Source: Duganella sp. CF517
GTDB lineage: Bacteria; Pseudomonadota; Gammaproteobacteria; Burkholderiales; Burkholderiaceae_D
DNA length: 64,000 nucleotides
Reading direction: 5' to 3'
NCBI RefSeq assembly: GCF_900110275.1
Contig: NZ_FODC01000001.1
Location: forward strand, 783,198-847,197
Shown piece after piece: positions 26,216 through 34,691 of the stretch. The position numbers were made by a program, and so were the translations under genes. Numbering within the stretch: position 1 is the stretch's first letter; the number at the start of each line of letters is the position of its first letter. The notes under the pieces were generated by a model. It had not been told where the DNA came from and ran no database searches. It saw nothing but the letters and a program-made list of their open reading frames with translations.

Positions 26216-29200
26216 TTACCGGTAGGCCAGCGCGGCCGGCAGCGACACCTCGACGGTGGCGCCGGCGCCGGGCGCGCTGCGCAGCCGCAGCGCGCCGCCG
26301 ATGCGCGCGGCGCGCTCGCGCATGCCGGTCAGGCCCCAGTGGCGCCCGCCCCGCGGCACCGGCGCGTCGCCCGGCGCCAGCCCGAAACCCTTGCCCTGGT
26401 CGCGGATGGTCAGCGTGAACGCGGCCGCGCCATACGCCAGCTCGGCGGCCAAGGTGGCGCTGCCGGAATGGTGCAGCGCGTTGGCGATGGCCTCCTTGGC
26501 GATGGCGTACAACTCGTCCTGGGCGTCGGCCCGCAGCGCGCGCCGCGCGCCGCGCTCTTGCAATGAAAACGCCACGCCGCGCTCGGCGCACGCGGCGTCG
26601 CCGGCGGCCGCCAGCGCCGGCGCCAGATCGTCGCGGCAGGCGTGGTGCACGCGCAGGTCCAGCAATTGGTCGCGCCCCTCGTCGAGCACGGCGTCGGCGG
26701 CGTCGAGGGCGGCGTCGATGCGCGACTGCGCCGCGTCGTCCTTGGGCAGCGCGTGCTTGATGCCGTGGAAGCGCAGGATCAGGCCTTGCACGCTTTGCAG
26801 GAAGGTGTCGTGCAGGGTGCGGGCGATGCGCTCGCGCTCCTCGAGCTGGGCGCGCATGCGCTCGACGGCGCGCGCCGTCAGGCTGGCCAGCCGGCGCCGG
26901 TGCAGCAGATACGCGCCGGCGGCCAGCAGCGCGCCGCACGCCAGCTTGAACCAGAACGTCTGGTAGAACGCCGGGGCGATGTGGAACGCCAGGCTGGCCG
27001 GCGCGGCGCTCCACAGGCCGTCCTCGTTGGCGGCCATCACCTCGAACCGGTAGTCGCCGGGACCGAGGTTGGTGTAGAAGGCCTGGCGCAGCGCGCCGGC
27101 GTCGCGCCAGCCGTGGTCCTGCCCGACCAGGCGGGTGCGAAAGCGGGCCCGCTCCGGCACCGACAGCACGGCGGCGGTGAAGTCGATGCGCAGGTTGTGC
27201 GTGTGCCTGGGCAGCCCGAGGCCGGCGCTGGCGCGGTAGCGCCGCGTGTCGGTGGTGAGCGCGGTGATCAGCGGCGTCGGCGCCACCGGGTTGCGGACGA
27301 TGCGGCGCGGATCGATCAGCCCGACGCTGCTGGAGGTGGCGTACCACAGGCGGCCGTCGCCGGCTTCGACCAGCGTCTCGAGCGGCAGCACCTGGGCCGG
27401 CACGCCCTCGTGGCCGTCCAGATGGTCGAAACGCTCGGCGGCGACCCGGCCGCCCTTGCCGTCCGCGCGCGTCGCGGCGGCCAGGTCGGCGGCGCCGATG
27501 CGCACCAGGCCATCGAGCCCGTGCAGCCACAGGTCGCCCGCCGCCGTCTGCACGATGCCCGAGACGCCGGTGAACGGCCGGCCGGCGCCGTCGTCGAGCG
27601 CGACGAAGCGGCCATTGTGGAAGCGGGCCAGGCCCTGGTCGCCGCCGACCCACAGCGTGCCCCGGCGGCTGAACATCGCCAGCACGTTGCCGACCGCCAG
27701 GCCGTCGGCGGCGCCGAAGCGCCGGATTTTGCCGTGCTCCAGCATCGCCATGGCGTTGCCCGCGTAGCCGAGCCAGAGCCGCCCCGAGGGGTCGGTGTGC
27801 AAGGCGGTGGCGTCGCGCCCGGCCAGTTCGGCGTGGCCGCCGCCGGCCTGCCAGACGCCGTCCGTGAAGGTATGCACGCCGCGCCGCATGATCGATACCC
27901 ACAGCCGGCCGTCGCCGCCGATCGCCAGCGCCTGCATCGGCTGCTGTATCAGCGCCGGCGGCAGCGGCCAGCGCCGCACCGCGCCATCGCGCCGCCGCCA
28001 CAGCGCGTGGACGTTGCCGAACCACAGCGTGCCGTCGGCGGCAAGCGCGCCGGCGGTGGCCGACTCCATCGCGCTGTCGATGCGGCGCCCGTCGGCCGCG
28101 ATGGCGAACGTCGGCGGCGACAGCGCGTGCAACGACGAGTGGCTGTTGATCCAGACCTCGCCATCCGCGCCGGCGGTGATGCTGAAATCGGTGCTACCGG
28201 TCGGCATGTCCTGCACCGACAAGCGGGTTTCCCGTATGCGGTCGACGCCGTTCTCGGTCATGAACCACAGATTGCCCTCGCGGTCGTCGAACGGGCCGGT
28301 GAACACGCGCCTGGCGCTGAACCCATTGGGCGCCGGCAGCAGTTTCTTCAAGGCGAAATCCGGCGTGTACAGCCGCATGCCGTCGCCGGGGCCGATCCAC
28401 CAGGCGCCGCGGCGGTCGCGGTGCACGCTGTAGGGCATGACGCCGACGTCGGGCAAGGACAGCGGCGCCGACGTCTCCGTCCCCGGGTCGAAGATGCGCG
28501 GCTGCATGCCGAAGCGAAACACCCGCACCCGGCCATCGGACAGCAGCTGGCTCGGCTGCATGCTGCCGAAGCCGTCGACGCGGCGGAACCGGTGCGTGCC
28601 GGGGATCTGGCGGTACAAGCCGTCAACCTGCGTGACAAGCAGGCCGCCATCGCGCAGCACATTGAAGGTCGGCTGGTCGCCGGGCGGCACGCCGTCGGCC
28701 GGCGACAACCGGCGCCAGCGCTCGCCGTCGAGCCGGTAGATGCCGGCGGGACTGGAAAACCAGCGGGTGCCGTCGCCGCTTTGGGCGATCTGCAGGATGG
28801 CGCTGGGCGGCACGCCCTCGGCTTCGCCGTAGTGCCGCGCCGCGCCATGCTCGAACACGGAGATGCCGCCGTGCGAGTAGCCCACCCACAGCGCGTCGCC
28901 GGACAGTGCCAGCGAACGGACGTTGGGCGACAGCAGCTTGTTGCCGGCGATATCGTCGAGCCGTTCGAAGCGCACGCCGTCGAAGCGGAACAGGCCGTCC
29001 GACGCGCCGAACCACAGCATGCCGGCGCGGTCCTGCACCATCGCCATGGCGTCGGACGGCGCGCCGTCCTGCTTGATCCACGCCTTGTGCGACAGATTGG
29101 TGCGCCAGAACGGCGGCGGCTCGCCGGCGGCCGCTGTGGCCATCGCTGTGGCCATCGCTGTGGCCACCATCGTGGCCGTGGCCGCAAAGGCCGCCGCCCA

Positions 29201-29263
29201 CGGGGCGCGACGCCGGCGCGCGCGCGGCGCGCCGGCCAAGGGAGCGGGCGACGGGTAAATCAT
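26216..29263 (-). CDS. Sensor histidine kinase with periplasmic two-component beta-propeller and Y_Y_Y domain
   Basis: A kinase of about 1015 residues. The start at 29263 (MIYPSPAPLAG) is chosen over the 29287 ATG eight codons upstream; the two cannot be separated firmly. After an arginine-rich start and a signal segment containing MATA repeats come about a dozen Reg_prop-type blades (for example MLWFGASDGLFRFDG and DLWLHGLDGLVRI). A Y_Y_Y domain (DYRFEVMAANEDGLWS), one membrane helix (FKLACGALLAAGAYLL), a HisKA_3 box (RIARTLHDTFLQ, phospho-histidine near residue 818) and a HATPase domain (AIANALHHSG, DQGKGFG) follow. Such hybrid-type sensors commonly detect sugars or envelope cues. It pairs with the response regulator at 25533. 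Confidence 0.92.
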   Translation of the reverse strand: MIYPSPAPLAGAPRARRRRAPWAAAFAATATMVATAMATAMATAAAGEPPPFWRTNLSHKAWIKQDGAPSDAMAMVQDRAGMLWFGASDGLFRFDGVRFERLDDIAGNKLLSPNVRSLALSGDALWVGYSHGGISVFEHGAARHYGEAEGVPPSAILQIAQSGDGTRWFSSPAGIYRLDGERWRRLSPADGVPPGDQPTFNVLRDGGLLVTQVDGLYRQIPGTHRFRRVDGFGSMQPSQLLSDGRVRVFRFGMQPRIFDPGTETSAPLSLPDVGVMPYSVHRDRRGAWWIGPGDGMRLYTPDFALKKLLPAPNGFSARRVFTGPFDDREGNLWFMTENGVDRIRETRLSVQDMPTGSTDFSITAGADGEVWINSHSSLHALSPPTFAIAADGRRIDSAMESATAGALAADGTLWFGNVHALWRRRDGAVRRWPLPPALIQQPMQALAIGGDGRLWVSIMRRGVHTFTDGVWQAGGGHAELAGRDATALHTDPSGRLWLGYAGNAMAMLEHGKIRRFGAADGLAVGNVLAMFSRRGTLWVGGDQGLARFHNGRFVALDDGAGRPFTGVSGIVQTAAGDLWLHGLDGLVRIGAADLAAATRADGKGGRVAAERFDHLDGHEGVPAQVLPLETLVEAGDGRLWYATSSSVGLIDPRRIVRNPVAPTPLITALTTDTRRYRASAGLGLPRHTHNLRIDFTAAVLSVPERARFRTRLVGQDHGWRDAGALRQAFYTNLGPGDYRFEVMAANEDGLWSAAPASLAFHIAPAFYQTFWFKLACGALLAAGAYLLHRRRLASLTARAVERMRAQLEERERIARTLHDTFLQSVQGLILRFHGIKHALPKDDAAQSRIDAALDAADAVLDEGRDQLLDLRVHHACRDDLAPALAAAGDAACAERGVAFSLQERGARRALRADAQDELYAIAKEAIANALHHSGSATLAAELAYGAAAFTLTIRDQGKGFGLAPGDAPVPRGGRHWGLTGMRERAARIGGALRLRSAPGAGATVEVSLPAALAYR
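29133..29168. repeat. 12-bp tandem repeat in the kinase signal-peptide region
   Basis: GCTGTGGCCATC occurs twice perfectly, then as GCTGTGGCCACC. On the coding (minus) strand it encodes MATA-MATA-(M)VATA in the hydrophobic core of the histidine-kinase export signal. Copy-number change would lengthen or shorten the signal in steps of four residues without shifting frame. Confidence 0.8.
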
Positions 29264-29356
29264 ACTGGCGGCATACTTAGTAACCAAAAAGCAACAGATT
29301 ACAGCATAGCCCGCCTAAGCTCAATGCCCTCGCCCCGCCCTGGTCGCGTGCCGCGC

Positions 29357-29947
29357 CTAACGACGGCGGCGCGCGTGCGCCATCAGGCCCAGCATGCCGG
29401 CGATCATCAGCAGCGCGGCGGACGGCTCCGGAACCGCCGATACATGACTCAGGCCGCTGGCGTTGTTGACCGTGAAGACCGCTCCCGGCGCGGCGCCGGG
29501 CTGCAGCGACACCGTCCCCAGATCGCCGTCCGCGCCGAGATAGCCGGTCTCGTCGAACAGCGACCAGCCGAAGGTCGTGCCCACGTCACCGGCACCCAAA
29601 GTGAAGCCGACGTCGAACGACAGCACGCCGCCCAGGCTGATCGTCATCACCAGCTCGCCGCCCGCGCCGGCGTTGCCGAATACCAGCGGTCCTGGCGGCA
29701 TGCCGGTGACCGCCCCGGTGAGCTGGGGCTTGCCGGAAAACGCCCCGGCCAGATTGCTCACCGTCGCCGTGGCCGGCGCGGCATCGGCCAGCCCGAGGAA
29801 GTACAGTCCCAGATACGCCGGACCGCTGCCCAGGGTGGCGGTGTCGATGGTGATGGTGTACTGCGGCGCGGCGCCGGCCTGGCCCGCCCCGCCCAGCAAG
29901 CAGGCGGCCAGCAGCAGCTTCGCCAACAGGTATTTGACATGGTTCAT
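29357..29947 (-). CDS. PEP-CTERM sorting domain protein
   Basis: A 196-residue secreted protein with an N-terminal signal peptide (LLAKLLLAACLLGGAG, cleavage near GQAGA|A). The central domain of beta strands is of the NF038129-like type (YLGLYFLGLADA, LSFDVGFTLGAGDV). It ends with a C-terminal PEP-CTERM sorting signal, VPEPSAALLMIAG followed by a hydrophobic stretch and ARRRR. Exosortase recognises and processes such tails and couples export to exopolysaccharide production. Its ATG overlaps the stop codon of the polysaccharide lyase (ATGA), so the two are translationally coupled and probably function together at the cell surface. Confidence 0.9.
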   Translation of the reverse strand: MNHVKYLLAKLLLAACLLGGAGQAGAAPQYTITIDTATLGSGPAYLGLYFLGLADAAPATATVSNLAGAFSGKPQLTGAVTGMPPGPLVFGNAGAGGELVMTISLGGVLSFDVGFTLGAGDVGTTFGWSLFDETGYLGADGDLGTVSLQPGAAPGAVFTVNNASGLSHVSAVPEPSAALLMIAGMLGLMAHARRRR

Positions 29948-32900
29948 TGCGGATCTCCCTGGTATTTAGCACTGACGAGCCTGCGGCCATAGCCGATGGC
30001 CGCCCTGGACGGGTTGCTGAAGGTGGTGGTCAAGGTCACACCCTGGCCCGGCGCCAGCTCGCCGGCGGGCAGCGTGATGTAAGGCACGCCGTCGTCGACG
30101 CCGGTCGCGTTGTCGAGCGTGACGCCGGCGGTGAGGTTCTCCAGGCGCAAGTGCAACGGCCCCTTGAGCGCCTGCTGGGTGATGTTGGTGATGGACACCG
30201 TGCCGCTATATTTTTGCGTGAAACGGTTCACCGTCAGGCCCGACTGCAGCATCCTGACGCTGGCGCCGACATCGACCGGCGCCAGCAAATCGAAGCGCGA
30301 GCCGTGGAAATGCAGTTCGCTGTACGAGGAAATGCCGGGATAGGCCGGATCGGTCGGTGGACCCGGATGGTCGACCCGCACCATGAAGTACCGATAGCGC
30401 TGGTTTTCCAGACCGGGCAGCACGGGAATGACCTCCATGGCGAAGTTCTGGCCGCCGGTGTCGGTGGTCTCGCGGCTGGTCAGCAAAGTCCAGCCGGCGT
30501 TGTCGTTGGAGCCGTAGACATTGATGCCCTGGGAACGGTTGCCGAACATGAAGCGCGCGCGGATGCCGAAGGCGTTGGCGGCGACGCGGTAGTTCTCGCC
30601 GAAGTCGAGGGTGACGACGTTGCGCAAATCGCCGGAGGTGGTGGTGTAGTCGTCGTCCACCAAGGACGGGATGGCGTTCGGGCTCAGCACGGTCGGGGTG
30701 ACCATGTTCTTGCTCCAGTCCAGGCTGCCGTCCGAGGCCAGCCGGGGATTCAGCAGCTCCAGCTTGCGCGTCACTTCCTGCACTTTTTTCAGCAGCGCCG
30801 GAAATTCGGCGTCGGGCGCGCTCGCCATGGCCTGGCGCAACGGCGCCAGCTCGGCCTTGAACGTCGCCAGCGATGGCGTCGTATAGGCCGACCCCGTGTC
30901 ATAGGCGCCCATCGCGGCGGCGAACGCCGTCTGGCGGTCGGGCTGCACGCTCAGGCGCGCCGTCATGGTGCTGATGGAGACGCCGTCCGTCGCGCTGACG
31001 ACCAGGTCGTGCACGCCGACTTGATGCGCGGCCGGGGTCCAGGCCAGCGCGCCGGTGGTCGTGTCCAGCGTGGCGCCCGGCGGCGCGCTGACGGCCTTGT
31101 AGACCACGGTGTCGGCGGCGTTGGCGTCGGTGGCCGTGTAAAGGGCTTGATAGGGCATGCCCTGTACCACCAGCTCCGTCTCGGGGAACACCGGCATGGT
31201 GAAACGCGGCGGCGTCAATTGCGTTGGCGCGGCCAGGTTGACGTAGTCCACATCGACCGTCGCGCCCTCCGGACCGGAGAATTTGAAGTAGATGATGTTG
31301 TCGCCCAGGCGCCTGCCGGCGGTCGCCGCGTTGGCGCTGTCCGGCACGATGTAGCGCCATTGGCCGCCGGTGTCCGGCACCGTCATCTCGCTCCACGGCC
31401 TGGCGCCCACGGTCGCGCTGGCGGCCAGCTTGGTCACGGCGTTGGTGCGCACCATCAAGCCGACCGGCGCGTACTTGCTGCGGTCGGCGTAGGCGATGTC
31501 GTGGAACACCACCGTGGCGCCGGTGGGCGTCAGCCGCGCGCGCCCGTAGGTGCGCTCGCCTTCCGTCGCCGTGGTCCAGTCGCCGTTGAGGTAGACCGAC
31601 TTGCGCTCGGTCTCCAGCATGCCGGTGTTGACGGGCAGCGGGACGCCGGTCAGCGCCTTCGGCAGCGTCAGGAACGCCTCGGCGCCCATGTCCTTGTTCG
31701 CCGGGCTCGCCTGCCCCCATGGCGTGACGGGACCGTTCGCGTGCGCGGCCGCCGTCGCCAGATACGGCGCCACGGTGTCGACGTCCACGCCCTCCTCGTA
31801 CTTGTAGACGTTGTAGACCTCGGAAATGCCTTCGACCTGGTTCAACCGTCCCCGGTAAGCCTCGGAAATGCCCGAAGTGCCGCCGCTGGTGTCGGCCCAC
31901 GGGGTGTCGTGGCCCAGCATGAAGCGGGCATAGGCGTCGGCGCCCATCAGCACGCGGTTGCCGCCGAATTTGTAAACGCTGACGGCGTCGCCGGCGCTGG
32001 ACGGTTTGCCGGTGTACGGGTCGACCTTGGTGCCCTGCGACGTCACCAGCCGCAGCAAGCCGATCAGGTTGTCGACATTGTCGCCGCCGTGGGCCTGGTC
32101 GCGCATCATTTCCTGGATCTGATAGAACGGGTAGCCCGCCGTGTTGTGCGGGTTGTCGGTATCGATCAACGGGATCAGCGGCAGGATGCCGCCGTTGATG
32201 TCCGGCCGGGTCGAGCTGGCGTTGACCGTCAGCCACTCCACCGTTTCGTCGTAGCGGGCGCGGTTGTCGGTGAAGATGGCGCCGGCCAGGCGGCCGACGA
32301 TCGAATACACGTGCTGGTTCATGAAGCGCTCGTTGCTGGCGAAGAAGGTGCGCTCCATCGGGTCGATCAGGTTGTCTTTGAGCTTTTGCGTATCGGTGGC
32401 GGTCCAGGCCAGCGGATAGGCGGCGTAGGCGGCATCGGCCGGCGTGTAGCGCATGATCTCGGCCGCCAGCAGCATGCGGAACAGCGGCACGCCGGTGTGG
32501 ATGTGGGCGTCCGGGTAGTAGGCGTAGCCGTTGGGATTCATGTTGCTCCACGTGCGCAGGATGCGCATGGCGTTGCGGCGGTACTCGTTCTGCCCGGTCA
32601 TGTAGTACAGCAGCGATTGCGTCAGCGCGCCCTGCGAATCGTTGATCAGGCGGGTCTGCGCGGTGCCGTTGTTGAAGTTGGGCGTGTTGGGCGTGTCGAT
32701 CTTGGTGGCGTCGCGGTTGGTCGGCTGCAGGTTGATGTTGGCGTAGTTGCAGCAGACCGTGGCGAGGGTGTTGTAGTAGGTTTTATACGGCTCGACGTCG
32801 GCCCTGACCTGCTGGCGGGCGTACTCGAGCTGCTCGAGCGTGAAGCCGAGCGCCGGATGTTTGAAGCCGGCGTCGCTGACCGTCGGCTGGGCCTGGGGCG

Positions 32901-33042
32901 TGGCGACGAAGCTGATGGCCGTCGCCCAAGGGCTCGAAAAAGCCAGCAGCGCCGACGTGATCGCGGCGCACAGAGTAAGGCTGCGGTGGGCGGGCGCTTG
33001 CGGACTTTGCCGCTTGACGCCCTGAAGGGTTTGGTTGTCCAT
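29944..33042 (-). CDS. Alginate-lyase-family polysaccharide lyase with Ig-like and discoidin domains
   Basis: A secreted protein of 1032 residues. The start at 33042 has AGGAGA six bases upstream; a longer frame to 33108 lacks this. After a signal peptide (TLCAAITSALLAFSSPWATA), residues about 60-430 show the alpha/alpha-toroid alginate-lyase pattern, with RLINDSQGALTQSLLYYMTG, RRNAMRILRTWSN and HIHTGVPLFRMLLAAEIMRY. A carbohydrate-binding-like jelly roll (about 480-610) follows, then a putative Ig domain (GMPYQALYTATDANAADTV) and a discoidin-like domain (about 810-920). The lyase should cleave acidic polysaccharide by beta-elimination; the substrate may be alginate or another uronate polymer. 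It is the first gene of an operon under LacI-type operators. Confidence 0.83.
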   Translation of the reverse strand: MDNQTLQGVKRQSPQAPAHRSLTLCAAITSALLAFSSPWATAISFVATPQAQPTVSDAGFKHPALGFTLEQLEYARQQVRADVEPYKTYYNTLATVCCNYANINLQPTNRDATKIDTPNTPNFNNGTAQTRLINDSQGALTQSLLYYMTGQNEYRRNAMRILRTWSNMNPNGYAYYPDAHIHTGVPLFRMLLAAEIMRYTPADAAYAAYPLAWTATDTQKLKDNLIDPMERTFFASNERFMNQHVYSIVGRLAGAIFTDNRARYDETVEWLTVNASSTRPDINGGILPLIPLIDTDNPHNTAGYPFYQIQEMMRDQAHGGDNVDNLIGLLRLVTSQGTKVDPYTGKPSSAGDAVSVYKFGGNRVLMGADAYARFMLGHDTPWADTSGGTSGISEAYRGRLNQVEGISEVYNVYKYEEGVDVDTVAPYLATAAAHANGPVTPWGQASPANKDMGAEAFLTLPKALTGVPLPVNTGMLETERKSVYLNGDWTTATEGERTYGRARLTPTGATVVFHDIAYADRSKYAPVGLMVRTNAVTKLAASATVGARPWSEMTVPDTGGQWRYIVPDSANAATAGRRLGDNIIYFKFSGPEGATVDVDYVNLAAPTQLTPPRFTMPVFPETELVVQGMPYQALYTATDANAADTVVYKAVSAPPGATLDTTTGALAWTPAAHQVGVHDLVVSATDGVSISTMTARLSVQPDRQTAFAAAMGAYDTGSAYTTPSLATFKAELAPLRQAMASAPDAEFPALLKKVQEVTRKLELLNPRLASDGSLDWSKNMVTPTVLSPNAIPSLVDDDYTTTSGDLRNVVTLDFGENYRVAANAFGIRARFMFGNRSQGINVYGSNDNAGWTLLTSRETTDTGGQNFAMEVIPVLPGLENQRYRYFMVRVDHPGPPTDPAYPGISSYSELHFHGSRFDLLAPVDVGASVRMLQSGLTVNRFTQKYSGTVSITNITQQALKGPLHLRLENLTAGVTLDNATGVDDGVPYITLPAGELAPGQGVTLTTTFSNPSRAAIGYGRRLVSAKYQGDPQ

Positions 33043-33089
33043 ATGTCTCCTGATAGTTAGAAATGCTGATGTCCCCCTGCCTGCAACAC

Positions 33090-33118
33090 ATAATGTTATC
33101 GATAACAAATGCCGACAA
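33090..33118 (-). promoter_or_regulatory. Putative promoter of the lyase/PEP-CTERM operon
   Basis: The minus strand carries TTGTCG (33113-33118), 17 bases, then CATTAT (33090-33095), followed by a leader of about 40 bases to the lyase ATG. The 14-bp palindrome at 33094-33107 fills the spacer, the arrangement expected for a repressor-blocked promoter. Confidence 0.5.
33094..33107. promoter_or_regulatory. LacI/GntR-type operator 1
   Basis: TGTTATCGATAACA is a perfect 14-bp palindrome with a central CG, the pattern typical of LacI-family operators such as that of gluconate repressor. It lies within the promoter of the polysaccharide lyase operon. No LacI-family regulator is encoded in this window, so it would act in trans. 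Confidence 0.7.
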
Positions 33119-33160
33119 AAAAAAGCCCGGTTACTGCGGAATAGGCCAACGAACCACGGT

Positions 33161-33174
33161 GGTTATCGATAACA
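33161..33174. promoter_or_regulatory. LacI/GntR-type operator 2
   Basis: GGTTATCGATAACA repeats the same palindrome (13 of 14 bases identical), centred 67 bp upstream of the first. Two phased operators suggest a DNA loop or cooperative binding by a LacI-type repressor. Confidence 0.65.
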
Positions 33175-33287
33175 ATTTAAAACGCACACGATCGCGGAAT
33201 TGATTAAGGGAGTCAGGAATGTAACACGAGACTGTCGATTGGCTGTATCAAACAAACAACAGCGCTGGTTTACCTGATCCTTATCCT

Positions 33288-33851
33288 TTACGGCAACAGA
33301 CCGGCCACGCGGTAGGCCGCTAGGGTATTATCGAAGACCGACACGTCGTCGCAGCCGCGCGCCACCAGTTGCGCGCCCTCGATAGCGGAGAACACCGCGA
33401 ACGCCCGGCCCTTCACCGCCTCGGCGTCCATGCGCGGATGTCCCACCGCCAGCACGCGCGCCAGCCAGCCGACGATCTGTTCGGTGAAGCGCTCGACTTC
33501 CGCCCTCACTTCCGGCGCCAGGCCGGGCCGCTCGGCCGCGAGCACGCCCGCCATGCACATACGGTTTTCGCGCAGCAGTGTTTCGCGAAACACGTCGGCG
33601 TATTTGTCCAGGCAGGTTTTCCAGTCCAGTCCCTGCTGTTGCAGGCCGTTCAGGTACTCCATGAACTCGTCCGTGTACTGCCGCGCCAGGGCGGCGCCAA
33701 GGTCGCCCTTGGTCGGGAAATAGTAATGGATGCTGGAACTCTTGACGCCGACGGCCTCCGCGAGGTCGCGGAAGCTCAGCGCGCTGTAGCCCCGCGCCTG
33801 CACCATCAGCCTTGCGGCCATCATCACTTCCTGTTTTTTATCGCTTGCCAT
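33288..33851 (-). CDS. TetR family transcriptional regulator
   Basis: A 187-residue TetR repressor. The N-terminal helix-turn-helix (residues about 8-52) reads AARLMVQARGYSALSFRDLA then VKSSSIHYYFPTKGDL, the hallmark of the family. The C-terminal part is the ligand-binding helical domain (about 75-185). It is divergent from the glutathione S-transferase gene with 143 bases between them. That interval holds two copies of an inverted-repeat operator, and a third near-identical copy lies at an alpha/beta hydrolase promoter at 38.6 kb. It is therefore the likely local repressor of both. The ligand is unknown, though an electrophile would fit a GST target. Confidence 0.92.
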   Translation of the reverse strand: MASDKKQEVMMAARLMVQARGYSALSFRDLAEAVGVKSSSIHYYFPTKGDLGAALARQYTDEFMEYLNGLQQQGLDWKTCLDKYADVFRETLLRENRMCMAGVLAAERPGLAPEVRAEVERFTEQIVGWLARVLAVGHPRMDAEAVKGRAFAVFSAIEGAQLVARGCDDVSVFDNTLAAYRVAGLLP

Positions 33852-33874
33852 ACCTGATCCTGGAAAATTTTCGC

Positions 33875-33904
33875 TTGACGCGACAAAACCGCCGGAGCTA
33901 TTAT
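33875..33904 (+). promoter_or_regulatory. Sigma-70 promoter of the glutathione S-transferase gene
   Basis: TTGACG (33875-33880), an 18-base spacer and TATTAT (33899-33904). The predicted start of transcription falls within the operator that begins at 33904, consistent with TetR repression. Confidence 0.7.
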
Positions 33905-33923
33905 CTACCTATCGATAGATAGA
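33904..33923. promoter_or_regulatory. TetR-type operator A
   Basis: TCTACCTATCGATAGATAGA is a nearly perfect 20-bp inverted repeat placed directly after the -10 box of the GST promoter. It matches operator B (38629-38648, minus-strand reading) at 17 of 20 positions. Confidence 0.7.
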
Positions 33924-33957
33924 CAACTCTGGAAGGCGTCTCTATCGTTTATTTTAC

Positions 33958-33977
33958 TCTATCTACCGAAAGGTAGA
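33958..33977. promoter_or_regulatory. TetR-type operator C
   Basis: TCTATCTACCGAAAGGTAGA contains a perfect TCTACC/GGTAGA inverted repeat around GAAA, 17 bases before the GST ATG. Its first 12 bases are identical to operator B read on the minus strand. Confidence 0.6.
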
Positions 33978-33994
33978 CTCACAGAAAGCTCCAC

Positions 33995-34645
33995 ATGAAA
34001 ATCTATGACACCCCAGGCTTCCCCAACCCCGCCCGCATCCGCATCGTGCTCGCGGAGAAAGGCATCGACCAGTTGTTCACCTTCATCCCGGTGGATCTGA
34101 TCGCAGCCGAGCACAAGCAACCGCCCTTCCTGGCGAAGAATCCAAACGGCGTGGTGCCGGTGCTGGAGCTGGACGACGGCACCCATATCGCCGAATGCGT
34201 GGCGATCACCGAATACCTGGACAACCTCGATGGCAACCCGGTCCTGACCGGCAAGACGCCGCGTGAAAAAGCCATGGTCCACATGATGCAGAAACGCGCC
34301 GACGACTGGATGATCGATGGCATCGGCGGCTACTTCCACTACGCCACGCCGGGCCTGGGCGCCGCCCTCGAGGCCCACAAGAGCCCGGACTGGGGCGGCC
34401 GCAAGGAATGGGGCGGGCGCCAGCTGGAGAAATTCAAGACCGGCATGCGCTATTTCGACGGCATCCTGGCCAGGTCGCCCTACCTGGCCGGCGCACAATT
34501 CTCGATGGCCGACATCACCGTTTACTGCGCGCTGCTGCACGCGGCCTTCGTCGGCATCACGGTCACCGACGAATACCCGGCGCTGCAAGCCTGGCAAGCG
34601 ACGGTGGCGGAGCGTCCGAGTGTGAAAAACCGCAGCGGACAATAA
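33995..34645 (+). CDS. Glutathione S-transferase
   Basis: A 216-residue cytosolic GST. An N-terminal thioredoxin-fold domain (residues 1-80) opens MKIYDTPGFPNPARIRIVL and has the cis-proline segment NPNGVVPVLEL and the glutathione-contacting ECVAITEYLD. The helical C-terminal domain (about 90-205) ends LAGAQFSMADITVYCALLHA, the conserved N-capping box. It should conjugate glutathione to an electrophile or reduce a peroxide. It is divergent from tetR and downstream of two operators, and ends at a strong terminator. Confidence 0.92.
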   Translation: MKIYDTPGFPNPARIRIVLAEKGIDQLFTFIPVDLIAAEHKQPPFLAKNPNGVVPVLELDDGTHIAECVAITEYLDNLDGNPVLTGKTPREKAMVHMMQKRADDWMIDGIGGYFHYATPGLGAALEAHKSPDWGGRKEWGGRQLEKFKTGMRYFDGILARSPYLAGAQFSMADITVYCALLHAAFVGITVTDEYPALQAWQATVAERPSVKNRSGQ

Positions 34646-34673
34646 AAAAAGGAGTCCCCGGGGACTCCCTTTT
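34643..34673 (+). terminator. Bidirectional terminator between the GST and EF-hand genes
   Basis: GGAGTCCC/GGGACTCC inverted repeat (34651-34668) preceded by seven A and followed by CTTTT, so it can terminate both convergent genes. Confidence 0.85.
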
Positions 34674-34691
34674 CATGCAGGCCGGTGCCGT

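Noticed and set aside
26642-29992. A long plus-strand frame opposite the sensor kinase
   Set aside because: It is antisense to a kinase with all catalytic boxes and has no recognisable motif itself; a shadow of GC-rich DNA.
29947-33060. A long plus-strand frame opposite the polysaccharide lyase
   Set aside because: The minus-strand frame has a signal peptide, domains and ribosome site; the other is Val/Gly/His-rich noise.
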